Assembly: GCA_937922435.1 (NCBI GenBank)
Contig: CAKZVT010000029.1
Location: 1 to 64,000 of the forward strand
DNA from: an uncultured Prevotella sp.
GTDB taxonomy: Bacteria > Bacteroidota > Bacteroidia > Bacteroidales > Bacteroidaceae
Length of the DNA: 64,000 bases
Direction of reading: 5' to 3'
Part shown: piece by piece, positions 16,412 through 24,717 of the stretch
How positions within the stretch are numbered: position 1 is the stretch's first letter
Layout: each line of letters begins with the position of its first letter
Program-made: the position numbers and the translations under genes
Notes under the pieces: generated by a model
Told to the model about the DNA's origin: nothing
Databases searched by the model: none
What the model saw: only the letters and a program-made list of their open reading frames with translations

Positions 16412-17824
16412 ATGACATCAGCATTCGACCGAACATTTAAACTAGGCATTTTATTATCGGTAATAGATTGGTTGACTTTCAACGTCGTCTTTTTATTATC
16501 TTACCACCTGAAATGCTTTCCGTTCCTTGACTGGGGCGAGCACTTTACCACGTACCTGATAACAGCCAATGTGGCATACGCCATAGCCTTGCAGGCCATA
16601 ACAATCAGCCTGCACCACAGGCAGGCACAACCGGCAAAGGTGCTTAGCAACACGTCGCGCACATCACTCACATTCATCATCCTCTACACGTCTTTCCTCG
16701 GGATGTTCACCCAGACAGAAGTGCCGGGTTTTGGGGCGTCGCTTTTTCTCGGGACGGTAATATTCGTCGCGACAAGCATAGAACGCCTATTCCTGCGCAC
16801 ATATATAAAGCGTTTGAGAAACAGCGGACGTGACACGGTAAAGGCCGTGATACTCGGAACAGGCGAAATGGCGCAGAAGGCGGCATACGTAATGGCCGAC
16901 AACTGGAACGGATACCACCTTATGGGGTATTTCGCACGGCCTGACAGCCAACAACTGTACATAAAGCCTAACGGCGAAAAACTGGAACGGCTGGGCGACA
17001 AGAACGACATAATCGACTATATCGGGAAAAACCACATTGACGAAATATACATAAGCGAAGTGCCGTCGGGCGCAACGGGCTTCAAGCAGCTAATGCACCT
17101 GTGCGACAAGGAGATGATAAGGATGTACTACATGCCGTCCATCTTCTACGGAGAGTTCCGCAAAGCCAAGGTAAAAGAGTTCGGAGACATATACGTGCTG
17201 TCGCAATACAACGAGCCGTTGCTGGATGTACGCAACAGGATGAAGAAACGCGTATTCGACGTATTGGTGTCGTTGCTGTTCCTATGTACCTTGTTCCCGT
17301 TCATCCTTGTGGCAGTCTACATCATCTCCAAAATCACCATGCCCGGGCCGCTGTTCTTCAAGCAGAAACGCACCGGCTACGACGGGCGCGACTTCTACTG
17401 CTACAAGTTCCGCAGCATGAAGGTAAACAAAGACTCTGACACCGTACAGGCTGTGAAAAACGACCCACGCGTCACGAAATGGGGAGCGTTCATGCGGCAT
17501 ACGAACATCGACGAACTGCCGCAGTTCATCAACGTATTGAAAGGCGACATGAGCATCGTCGGCCCGCGTCCGCACATGCTGGCGCACACCGATTATTATT
17601 CAGAACTCATCTCCGACTACATGATACGCCACTACGTAAAGCCTGGCATTACGGGCTGGGCGCAGACCCACGGAGAACGTGGAGAAACGAAAACGGTGGA
17701 CGACATGCGCCGACGCGTAGAGAAAGACATCTGGTACATCGAGCATTGGAACTTCTGGCTTGACATCCAGATAATAATGAAAACCGTATCAGACGCTATC
17801 AACGGCGACGACAAAGCGTACTGA
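16412..17824 (+). CDS. Undecaprenyl-phosphate sugar phosphotransferase (WcaJ-type initiating transferase)
   Basis: The 470-residue membrane protein has four N-terminal hydrophobic segments (about 10-120), a Rossmann-like CoA_binding_3 domain (VILGTGEMAQKAA), and a C-terminal bacterial sugar transferase domain (about 275-465). The latter opens with a re-entrant helix (KKRVFDVLVSLLFL) and has FKQKRTGYDG, YKFRSMKVN, IDELPQFINVLKGDMS and VGPRPH. It attaches the first sugar-1-phosphate to undecaprenyl phosphate and so starts surface-polysaccharide repeat units. It lies about 2 kb from the end of the minus-strand polysaccharide locus and probably serves it (inference). Confidence 0.93.
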   Translation: MTSAFDRTFKLGILLSVIDWLTFNVVFLLSYHLKCFPFLDWGEHFTTYLITANVAYAIALQAITISLHHRQAQPAKVLSNTSRTSLTFIILYTSFLGMFTQTEVPGFGASLFLGTVIFVATSIERLFLRTYIKRLRNSGRDTVKAVILGTGEMAQKAAYVMADNWNGYHLMGYFARPDSQQLYIKPNGEKLERLGDKNDIIDYIGKNHIDEIYISEVPSGATGFKQLMHLCDKEMIRMYYMPSIFYGEFRKAKVKEFGDIYVLSQYNEPLLDVRNRMKKRVFDVLVSLLFLCTLFPFILVAVYIISKITMPGPLFFKQKRTGYDGRDFYCYKFRSMKVNKDSDTVQAVKNDPRVTKWGAFMRHTNIDELPQFINVLKGDMSIVGPRPHMLAHTDYYSELISDYMIRHYVKPGITGWAQTHGERGETKTVDDMRRRVEKDIWYIEHWNFWLDIQIIMKTVSDAINGDDKAY

Positions 17825-17845
17825 TTACCGGCAGACAAAGGAAGA

Positions 17846-17934
17846 GTTGACAAGCAGACAAGGGGATTTGCCCTGCTGCTTGTCAACTTTTTTGTTGCGT
17901 GAGCGACGGCAAATCCCCTTGTCTGCTTGTCAAC
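17846..17934. terminator. 27 bp perfect inverted repeat between convergent genes
   Basis: 17846-17872 and 17908-17934 are exact reverse complements (arms begin GTTGACAAGCAGACAAGGGG). The loop of 35 nt contains a partial third copy (GCTTGTCAAC) and a T run. It probably ends transcription on both strands. Confidence 0.65.
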
Positions 17935-17952
17935 CCATGACTTGTATGCTTT

Positions 17953-19371
17953 TTATATTTCCACAAACTCGGTGTTAGTGATGGTTATTTCAGGATTGTC
18001 CTTTATTACCTTGTCATTCTTTGTGAAATAGAACGTCGAACTGTCGATTGTAACGTCGTGTACACACTCCATGCCAGGAAGTCCCGTTACGGCTACGGCA
18101 GTCTTCACGTTGCGGCATACTACATTGGAGATGTGTATGTCACTGAACTCGGGAACGAAAGGCGCATCTTTCGGAACAACGGTCTTGCCGCCTTCATCGC
18201 CTTCCTTGACGCTGTACTTCTTGTCCATGTAAGTACACTCGAAGACTATCGCCTCGTCCTTGATGTCAGTCATGTAGATGTCGCTTATGTAAATGCCCTC
18301 GGTCTTTCCGCCACGGCCGATGCCGCTCTTGAAGCGCAGTCCGGTGTCAGTGCCGCTGAAGCGGTTGTTGCGCACTACGATGTTCTTCATTCCTCCAGAA
18401 TATTCAGAACCAATTACAAAGCCTCCGTGGGCGTGGAACACGGCGTTGTTCTCGATGAGAATGTTCTCGCACGGACCATACTTCACGCCCGACTCGCCAG
18501 CGCCGCCCTTCATGCAGATGCCGTCGTCGCCTGCATCTATTGTGTTGTTCACGATGAGCACGTTTCTGCACGAGCTTATGTCGAGCGCGTCACCGTTCTG
18601 CGCGTTCCACGGACAACGGATTGTAACGCCGTCGACGATTACGTTGGTGCAGCGCGTCGGTATGAGGTGGAACTTCGGCGAGTTCTGTATTGTCACGCCC
18701 TCTACGAGCACGTTCTCGCAGTCGGTAATGCGGATGAGGTGCGTGCGCATCTTCTCCTGCTTCTCCGGCGTGTCGGCTATGTTGGCGTAGCCCTTCAGGT
18801 TGAACGGGAACCACAGCTTGCCGTCCTCCACAACGGTGCCGCCCATTGCGAGAAACTCCTTCCACTCGGTGTCGCTCACCTTCGAGCGCTTCACCGGACG
18901 CCAGTACGCACCGTTGCCGTCAATCACGCCCTCGCCCGTAATGCTCACGTTCTTGCGCTTGCTTGCGCTTATCATCGGCGTACACTTGGAATCCCTTTTT
19001 CCGTCCTTCTCTTTTACGAAAAGACTCTTGTCGGGCGAAGCCATGAGCACGGCATTCTTCTCAAGGTGCAAGTCGATGTTGTCTTTCAGCGAAATCAGCC
19101 CCGACATCCATATCCCGGCCGGCACCACGAGGCGGCCGCCGCCCTGCTTTTCAAGCGCGCTTATGGCCTTGCGGAACGCCTCCGTGTTGAGCGTCCGGCC
19201 GTCGCCAACGCCGCCGAAGTCCTTTATGTTGACCGTATTGGCCGGGATTGACGGGGCTGACACTACCGGCATATACACCGGCAAGTTGCTGTAATACGTC
19301 CCATAGTCTTTCGCACACGCCATGCCTACTGACAGCATGGCAGCAAACAATGTCAAAACAATTTTTCTCAT
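17953..19371 (-). CDS. Glycoside hydrolase family 28 protein (polygalacturonase type)
   Basis: The 472-residue secreted protein has a signal peptide (about 1-20) and the right-handed beta-helix pattern of repeated NVxIxGVTI strands. All four GH28 signature sites are visible: NGD (D261), AGDDG (D282, D283), HGG (H315) and RFK (346-348). It hydrolyses alpha-1,4-galacturonic linkages in pectin or related polymers, probably in the periplasm. The family usually feeds the KDG pathway, and kdgK and eda occur 40 kb away in this window. No SusC/SusD pair is adjacent. Exo versus endo action cannot be told. Confidence 0.92.
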   Translation of the reverse strand: MRKIVLTLFAAMLSVGMACAKDYGTYYSNLPVYMPVVSAPSIPANTVNIKDFGGVGDGRTLNTEAFRKAISALEKQGGGRLVVPAGIWMSGLISLKDNIDLHLEKNAVLMASPDKSLFVKEKDGKRDSKCTPMISASKRKNVSITGEGVIDGNGAYWRPVKRSKVSDTEWKEFLAMGGTVVEDGKLWFPFNLKGYANIADTPEKQEKMRTHLIRITDCENVLVEGVTIQNSPKFHLIPTRCTNVIVDGVTIRCPWNAQNGDALDISSCRNVLIVNNTIDAGDDGICMKGGAGESGVKYGPCENILIENNAVFHAHGGFVIGSEYSGGMKNIVVRNNRFSGTDTGLRFKSGIGRGGKTEGIYISDIYMTDIKDEAIVFECTYMDKKYSVKEGDEGGKTVVPKDAPFVPEFSDIHISNVVCRNVKTAVAVTGLPGMECVHDVTIDSSTFYFTKNDKVIKDNPEITITNTEFVEI

Positions 19372-19494
19372 GTTCTTTTGATTAGTTTATAAGTTATATT
19401 GGTACACCCTGCAAATTTAATGCAACTTTAAGACATTACCAAGCATTAAACGTTTTTTAAGTGACAGCCTGCCAAACCGCCGAAATTCATTGAA

Positions 19495-19585
19495 AATGCA
19501 AATGACGGCCTTTTAGAATGCAAAAGGCCGTCATTTGCACGCTAAAAGGCCACATTTCGCATTGTAAAATGCGGTCTTTTACAAC
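19495..19585. repeat. Dispersed palindromic repeat array (family A), copy 3
   Basis: GCAAATGACGGCCTTTTAGA, GCAAAAGGCCGTCATTTGC (exact inverted pair), then AAAAGGCCACATTTCGCATT and AAAATGCGGTCTTTTACAA. It lies upstream of the GH28 gene and before tRNA-Lys. Confidence 0.75.
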
Positions 19586-19681
19586 ATGCTGAACATCAGG
19601 CAATTACGCAGTCCGTCCAAACCATCTCCACCCTACATCGTACTTTAAGAACAAAAAACATTGAAAATATTTCGAAAAACA

Positions 19682-19713
19682 TTTGGCCGTTTGAAATATA
19701 ATGCCTACCTTTG
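19682..19713 (+). promoter_or_regulatory. Promoter of tRNA-Lys
   Basis: TTTG (19682-19685), 20 bp, TACCTTTG (19706-19713), 31 bp before the mature tRNA. Confidence 0.7.
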
Positions 19714-19744
19714 CACTCGCATTTGAGAAATACGGATGCGCAAC

Positions 19745-19817
19745 GCGCTTGTAGCTCAGTTGGTAGAGCATCTGACTCTTAATCAGAGGGTCCAGGGTTC
19801 GAGCCCCTGCAGGCGTA
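19745..19817 (+). tRNA. tRNA-Lys (anticodon CTT)
   Basis: A complete 73 nt cloverleaf. Acceptor GCGCTTG pairs with CAGGCGT (two G-U pairs), D-stem GCTC/GAGC, anticodon stem TCTGA/TCAGA around loop CTCTTAA (anticodon CTT), T-stem CAGGG/CCCTG with TTCGAGC loop. The discriminator is A and CCA is not encoded. A U-tract terminator follows at once. Confidence 0.96.
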
Positions 19818-19818
19818 C

Positions 19819-19856
19819 AAAAAAAGGAGAAAGACGATTGTCTTTCCCCTTTTTTT
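19819..19856 (+). terminator. Terminator of tRNA-Lys
   Basis: AAAAAAAGG-A-GAAAGAC pairs with GTCTTTC-C-CCTTTTTTT across a 4 nt loop with one mismatch, ending in seven T. Confidence 0.85.
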
Positions 19857-19972
19857 CATTTCCACTTCCGCGTAACTTATTGTCTTTTTGGAAAACAAGG
19901 TCAAGCGCTTTGTTTTATTAAATAGTCCGATAAATTCCGCCGTCAATTCGATTTACCACAAAATGGACTAAT

Positions 19973-20044
19973 AAAAAAAGCAACATGGACCATCCACATT
20001 TGTATAAACGTTGCAAAAAAACAAATGCTTCAAGTCCATGTTGC
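19973..20044 (-). terminator. Terminator of the surface-polysaccharide locus
   Basis: GCAACATGGAC at 19980-19990 and GTCCATGTTGC at 20034-20044 form an 11 bp stem. On the minus strand the stem lies 13 bp after the last glycosyltransferase stop and is followed by seven T. Confidence 0.75.
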
Positions 20045-20057
20045 ATGGTTGATAAAA

Positions 20058-21167
20058 TCATATCCCATTATATACGCATGCCACTTGGTCGGCTATTTTT
20101 TCCCAGTCGTATTTACTCATATCGTAATCAAGCCGCATTAATGGTTGTTCCATCACGCCTTTCAGTTTCGATGCAAGGGCGTCAACGTCGCCTACCGGGA
20201 AATAATCGTCGCGGTCAAGGCCGACTTCGAGGTTCGCAGGAATGTCGCTGACAATTACCTTCACGCCGTAGCTCATGGCCTCGAGCAGGGCGATGGGCAG
20301 CCCCTCGTGGCTCGACGGAAGGCAGTAGCAGCGGCAGTTCGTCAGCAGCGAGTGCAGCTTGCGCCCCTTGATGAAGCCAGTCAGCACCACTCCGTTACGC
20401 CGTGCCATATCCTTCAGGCTGCGTGAATAGTCGTCCTCAAAGTCCGTGTCGCCGGCAAGCACGAGCTTGATGCCGTCACCCGTATTTTTACTTTTTAATT
20501 GTTCATTTTTAATTTGAGCGTAAGCGGAAACAAGGTGGTGCAGGTTCTTCTCCGGCACAAAGCGGCACATACCCAGTATGTACTTGCCCTTCTCTATGCC
20601 AAGTTCCTCAAAATATTCGGGATAATCGCAAACCTCGGGCTGCGACACGCCGTTATATATAAGGTGTACGCGCTTCGTCCTTCCATACTTGCGCCTTATA
20701 AGGTTGCGGATGACATCGGAAATCACAATCACATCGTCGGCGAACATGCAGCCGAACCGCTCGCCGAGCTTCAGCACGGCCTTGGCCGCCCTGCCCCACT
20801 TGTCGCGGTCATAGTCGGGCCCGTGGTGGGTGAATACCACCCTCATGCCCAGCAGCTTGGCGTATGGAACGAGCAGCGCCGGCCCTATCGCATGGACATG
20901 CAGCACGTCAGCCCCAAGCCTCTTGGCCTCGTTCACCGCCCTGAACGTATGGATTATGGCCTCGAACGACTTTTTCTTCGGGCTTTCGATATCAACCAGT
21001 TTCACACCACGCCACTCCCTCAACCCATCGTCGACGTAGCTCTTGCGCCTGATTACGGTAACGTCGAAACCGCGCCTTGCCATCCTCGGGAACAGCTCCT
21101 CGCAGTGTGTCTCGACTCCGCCCATGACATTGGGTATGCCACGGGTGCCGGTTACAACTATTTTCAT
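20058..21167 (-). CDS. Glycosyltransferase family 4 protein with DUF1972-type N-terminus
   Basis: A 369-residue GT-B transferase. The N-terminus (VVTGTRGIPNVMGGVETHCEEL) is typical of DUF1972 rhamnosyl/glucosyl transferases. The C-terminal half has the donor-site motif CRFVPEKNLHHLV and the E-x7-E type motif PSSHEGLPIALLEAMSYG. It would add a sugar to the lipid-linked repeat unit on the cytoplasmic face. It is the last gene of the polysaccharide locus and is followed by a U-tract terminator. Residues about 217-229 (AQIKNEQLKSKNT) look like a translated dispersed repeat inserted between the first beta-alpha unit and the next strand. Confidence 0.92.
   Translation of the reverse strand: MKIVVTGTRGIPNVMGGVETHCEELFPRMARRGFDVTVIRRKSYVDDGLREWRGVKLVDIESPKKKSFEAIIHTFRAVNEAKRLGADVLHVHAIGPALLVPYAKLLGMRVVFTHHGPDYDRDKWGRAAKAVLKLGERFGCMFADDVIVISDVIRNLIRRKYGRTKRVHLIYNGVSQPEVCDYPEYFEELGIEKGKYILGMCRFVPEKNLHHLVSAYAQIKNEQLKSKNTGDGIKLVLAGDTDFEDDYSRSLKDMARRNGVVLTGFIKGRKLHSLLTNCRCYCLPSSHEGLPIALLEAMSYGVKVIVSDIPANLEVGLDRDDYFPVGDVDALASKLKGVMEQPLMRLDYDMSKYDWEKIADQVACVYNGI
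20478..20519. repeat. Family B repeat inside a glycosyltransferase gene
   Basis: The A/T-rich stretch AATTAAAAATGAACAATTAA plus AAAGTAAAAA (minus strand) matches the intergenic family B style and stands out from the GC-rich coding sequence around it. It keeps the frame and encodes about 13 hydrophilic residues. Confidence 0.6.
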
Positions 21168-21195
21168 AAAATTTCCTGGTTAAAGAATAATTGGT

Positions 21196-21203
21196 TATTT
21201 TTG
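21196..21203 (+). promoter_or_regulatory. -7 box for the 37-codon reading frame
   Basis: TATTTTTG lies 24 bp before the ATG at 21228. No clear TTTG element is found upstream. Confidence 0.35.
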
Positions 21204-21227
21204 CACCTGCCCAACGCCCATGCAAAA

Positions 21228-21341
21228 ATGAAAAAGCTAACAAATATCAAAGAAACGCTGCAATATGCAGGCGTCATAGCCATCTCCTGCCTGTCCGCGC
21301 TGTGGCTGCTCGTTACAAGAAAAAACAGCAGGCACTCATAA
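21228..21341 (+). CDS. Possible 37-residue single-span membrane protein
   Basis: MKKLTNIKETLQYAGVIAIS begins a 37-residue frame with one hydrophobic segment (about 13-30) and a basic C-terminus (TRKNSRHS), i.e. a plausible membrane peptide. It is divergent from the DUF1972 glycosyltransferase and overlaps the end of the convergent acyltransferase by 6 bp. It is too short for normal gene calling. The family is not recognised. Confidence 0.45.
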   Translation: MKKLTNIKETLQYAGVIAISCLSALWLLVTRKNSRHS

Positions 21342-22331
21342 TCCGAACAGCAATCTTGTTATACGGTACTTTTTGATTATGTAATATAGCAAGACAGGCA
21401 TTACTACACCGCAGCCGACAACAATAATAGCCTCAGGTACGAAAACATACCACAAGCCGGTATCAAACAGCAGCTTTCTGAACACAGCCTTGGCAAAACC
21501 TTCAAACGTCGTGTGGAACAAGTAAATGATATAAGACGACGACGCGACAACCATCAGCCAACTGCCCCGCACATCTTTGCAATACCTGCATATAAGTTTT
21601 GAAAACTCAACAACAAAGAATATCCCTGCATATGGCAAAACCGCGCTTATTAGTGTATTTTTACCCCCATTTGCATAATATGCATATTGCACAGCCATGA
21701 ACAGGCACAATACGGCAACGGCATTCCGCCATTTAACAGCGTTGACAAACCAATGCAACAATCTCTGCTCGTATGCCACCACTCCAAACATGAAGAACAC
21801 AAGCATGTGTTTGCACGATGAAAGGCAAAACTCTTCAGGCAAAGACAGCGGAATGAAATGCAGCACGAAACATATAAAGAAAAACAACAGACGGCTTGTC
21901 TTGGTCTTGAACAAAGGAACAATGACGAACATCCACCACAACGCCCAGATGAACCAAAGGAAATAACCAGCTTCAGGAAGATAAAACATCCGCAGGAACG
22001 AAACTAACGTTACTGGATTGTCAACGCTCATACTTCCTTGTGTCAGAAGTTTTATCGTTATGATAATAACAGAAGTTGCAAGATAAGGCACCATAAGTCG
22101 TCTTATCTTTTTTATAAGGAACTCGCCATACCCCACGTCTCTTTTCGTCGCGATATACACATATCCGCTTGCAAACATGAACAGCGGCATGTGGAACGTG
22201 TAAATAATGTCGTGCAAAGCCACGTACCATTCAGGCGAATTGTCAGGGATGTAATGCCCTACAACAACAAGGATGATACAAATAGCCTTTGCTATGTCTA
22301 TGAAAACAATCCGTTGCATTATATATAACAT
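21336..22331 (-). CDS. Acyltransferase family 3 membrane protein (second of pair)
   Basis: A 331-residue polytopic protein with about ten hydrophobic segments. The N-terminal IDIAKAICIILVVVGHY contains the His expected for acyl transfer, and the HMPLFMFASGYVY and RLMVPYLATS segments are typical of acyltransferase-3 proteins that O-acetylate surface sugars. The start may be 22319 (MQRIVFIDIAK), which is closer to family starts. It begins 3 bp after the upstream acyltransferase, so the two are co-expressed. It probably decorates the polysaccharide made by this locus (inference). Confidence 0.88.
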   Translation of the reverse strand: MLYIMQRIVFIDIAKAICIILVVVGHYIPDNSPEWYVALHDIIYTFHMPLFMFASGYVYIATKRDVGYGEFLIKKIRRLMVPYLATSVIIITIKLLTQGSMSVDNPVTLVSFLRMFYLPEAGYFLWFIWALWWMFVIVPLFKTKTSRLLFFFICFVLHFIPLSLPEEFCLSSCKHMLVFFMFGVVAYEQRLLHWFVNAVKWRNAVAVLCLFMAVQYAYYANGGKNTLISAVLPYAGIFFVVEFSKLICRYCKDVRGSWLMVVASSSYIIYLFHTTFEGFAKAVFRKLLFDTGLWYVFVPEAIIVVGCGVVMPVLLYYIIKKYRITRLLFGL

Positions 22332-22334
22332 AAG

Positions 22335-23354
22335 TCACCTTTTCCTGCACAACTTGACTATCGGCTTGTCGATATAATGAATAACAGAAGAAAAGATTAT
22401 CGTCAAGATTACCGTCAAAAGCACAAACAAGCCTGAAGATAGATGAGGGATGAAAGTCTTTAGCAACAACATCATAAAACCATGTGAAAGATACACTTCG
22501 TATGATATTTCACCAAGAAAGTTTATTGCCCTGTTTCCGAACGTCCGGTGTGACGATAGCGTAAAAAGGAATATGATTATAATCACCCCCAATGCTATCT
22601 TCAACAGGTATTCACCGTAAAAGAATATAGGTTTGAAACGTAAATAAGCAATGCCTAAAACCAAGCTAAACACTCCCCATAATAAGATTCTACCCGTTTT
22701 AGGTCTTACAAACTGTTTTATCTGCGGCATAAACAGGAACAAGAATACGCCCCAGACCAATCCCCATCTCTCATAACACCATCCGTCCGCATCAAAACAG
22801 AAATATGCGATAAGGCTCGAAACAGCCACACCAAATATCAACAATAGATTGAATGTTTTTTCTCCATAAAAGCGTCGACCTAAACTTACGATATAAAACC
22901 AAAGGCAATATTGCAATAGTACCAACACATAGCTGTTTATCGATACTAAACGCATTAGGTCAATTTTACCCCCCCCAACAGCAGTTGAGCACGATACGGA
23001 GAAAATAAACACGTTCAAAACGAATTGCGGCACAAGCAACGCGGACAACCTGTTACGCCAGAAATGCTTTATATAATTTGGATTCTTCTTCAATGAAAAG
23101 CTCATGCCATAGGCAGACATAAGAAAAAACAATGTAACACAAACATACGCAAAACTTCCTATACCGTCTTGCACCTTGTTTTGATATGCCAATGGGATAT
23201 GCACAAGTATGACGATAATACAGCATGCGCCTTTTAACACTTTAGTAAAATCCTTATTCATAAAAGCGTCTTGGTTTTTAACGCTTTTATTTCCCCATAG
23301 CACGCAAAAAGCCAGTGCTATGGGGACTAATAAAGTCAGAATATAATCCATCAT
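22335..23354 (-). CDS. Acyltransferase family 3 membrane protein (first of pair)
   Basis: A 339-residue polytopic protein with about ten membrane segments. KVLKGACCIIVILVHIPL has the conserved His, and FFLMSAYGMSFSLKKNP, WRNRLSALLVPQF and YEVYLSHGFMM are typical of acyltransferase-3 enzymes. It is not a close copy of the next gene, so the pair may modify different positions. It follows the radical SAM gene after 8 bp. Confidence 0.88.
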   Translation of the reverse strand: MMDYILTLLVPIALAFCVLWGNKSVKNQDAFMNKDFTKVLKGACCIIVILVHIPLAYQNKVQDGIGSFAYVCVTLFFLMSAYGMSFSLKKNPNYIKHFWRNRLSALLVPQFVLNVFIFSVSCSTAVGGGKIDLMRLVSINSYVLVLLQYCLWFYIVSLGRRFYGEKTFNLLLIFGVAVSSLIAYFCFDADGWCYERWGLVWGVFLFLFMPQIKQFVRPKTGRILLWGVFSLVLGIAYLRFKPIFFYGEYLLKIALGVIIIIFLFTLSSHRTFGNRAINFLGEISYEVYLSHGFMMLLLKTFIPHLSSGLFVLLTVILTIIFSSVIHYIDKPIVKLCRKR

Positions 23355-23362
23355 GCCTTATG

Positions 23363-24451
23363 TTAGAAATTTTCCCTCAAATCTCCCTGACATGGGTCTT
23401 GCCCCACATCGCACCATTTCGGCTCTATGCACGCAGGTTTGCCCTGCATGGAGCGCAGCTTGTTCTTTAGCGCCCACTTCGCCGGATACTTGATGTACTT
23501 GTGCATAACAGGGCTGGCCGTGCCCACCATCCAGCAGTTCTTCGGGCACTTGCGCACCATTTGGCGCACCTTCTGCGCCTGTTCGCTCTCCCATATTTCC
23601 ATGAACGGCGCGTCGTGTATGTTGCCCATGCTCTCCTTCCAGTATTTCTCCTCCAGTCCGTTGCAAGGCATCACCTCGCCCCAGGGGTCGATAAAGAAGT
23701 TCACCATGCCCGCCTCGCAGGGCAGCATGCGGCGTCCGCCCTCGATGTAGTTAATCAGTCCCATGTTGAACCATGCGCGGAACCAGCTCTTCGGGTGCTT
23801 CTCCTTCAGCTGCCACTCTATGAGCTGGCGGAAGTTGCCCGTCACCTCGTCCTTGTTCGTGATTACGTTGTCGCCCTTGTGGAAGTAGTACGAGTTGTGG
23901 AAAGCCGCCGTGGCGAACTCCATGCCCAATGACAGGGACAGCTGGTAGAGCGAGAGCATGTCCTTCGAGTTGTGGTTGCTGACGGTGCAGCCGAAGCCGA
24001 TGTCCTTCAGCCCCATGTGCTTCAGGGTGAGCAGCGTGCGCAAGCCCTTGTCGAAGCCTCCGGCGTGGCCGCGCAGCTCGTCGTTCTTCTGGCTTAGACC
24101 TTCTATAGAAATACGTATTCCGATGTTTGGGAACTTCTTTGCCAAGGCCACCACCCTGTCCTCAAACCATCCCGAGGTTGAGATTACTATGCGCGGAGTG
24201 TGGCGGTAACATTCCTCCACAATCTCTTCAAGGTCCTCACGGATGAACGGCTCGCCGCCGGTAAGGTTGATAAACTTCAGCTGCGGCAGCGTCTTCAAGT
24301 CTGCCGCCTTGATTTCCTCCTGTCTGTTGGTGGGGTTCTTCCAGATGTTGCACATCTGGCAACGCATCGGGCAGCGATACGTCAGGATTATACTTGCGTC
24401 TGTAGGACGCGGAACTGAAAGTCGCTGTAAAGCAATGTTCTTGTTTGCCAT
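23363..24451 (-). CDS. Radical SAM/SPASM domain protein in the polysaccharide locus
   Basis: The 362-residue protein has the radical SAM cluster CPMRCQMC (C27, C31, C34), the SAM-binding LTGGEPFIREDL, and a C-terminal SPASM-like region with Cys in LPCEAGM, EVMPCNGLE, KCPKNC and later ACIEPKWCDV. SPASM proteins carry extra 4Fe-4S clusters and modify peptides, proteins or small molecules. The substrate here is unknown. Its place between glycosyl- and acyltransferases, with 8 bp to the next gene, suggests a role in modifying the glycan or its carrier. A repeat-filled gap of 460 bp separates it from the upstream glycosyltransferase. Confidence 0.85.
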   Translation of the reverse strand: MANKNIALQRLSVPRPTDASIILTYRCPMRCQMCNIWKNPTNRQEEIKAADLKTLPQLKFINLTGGEPFIREDLEEIVEECYRHTPRIVISTSGWFEDRVVALAKKFPNIGIRISIEGLSQKNDELRGHAGGFDKGLRTLLTLKHMGLKDIGFGCTVSNHNSKDMLSLYQLSLSLGMEFATAAFHNSYYFHKGDNVITNKDEVTGNFRQLIEWQLKEKHPKSWFRAWFNMGLINYIEGGRRMLPCEAGMVNFFIDPWGEVMPCNGLEEKYWKESMGNIHDAPFMEIWESEQAQKVRQMVRKCPKNCWMVGTASPVMHKYIKYPAKWALKNKLRSMQGKPACIEPKWCDVGQDPCQGDLRENF

Positions 24452-24556
24452 TTCTTATTTTATAATTAAACTTTTATTCTTCATTATACAGGGCATACTT
24501 TGCCGTTTAAAGCCCAATGAGCCAAAGTACAATAAACAAGGGATTAATGCTTATTT

Positions 24557-24648
24557 TGTAAAAGGCCGTCGATTGCGTTGCGAAACATGGCCTTTTACAC
24601 TGCAAAACACGGCATATTGCAACGTAAAAGATGGTCTTTTGCTGAGTG
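24557..24648. repeat. Dispersed palindromic repeat array (family A), copy 4
   Basis: AAAAGGCCGTCGATTGCGTT, GCGAAACATGGCCTTTTACA, GCAAAACACGGCATATTGCA and AAAAGATGGTCTTTTGC follow each other in the gap between the radical SAM gene and the next glycosyltransferase. Confidence 0.7.
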
Positions 24649-24717
24649 GCCGTCATAAAGGAAACAACTCAACCACGTGCAAAGGCTGTAGGATTATAAA
24701 AAGATTGTCCAGTTTTA

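Noticed and set aside
18058..19251. 397-codon open frame opposite the GH28 gene
   Set aside because: The GH28 frame has a signal peptide and all catalytic residues; the opposite frame has neither.
19372..20057. Integrated element next to tRNA-Lys
   Set aside because: No integrase, no transposase and no visible duplicate of the tRNA end.
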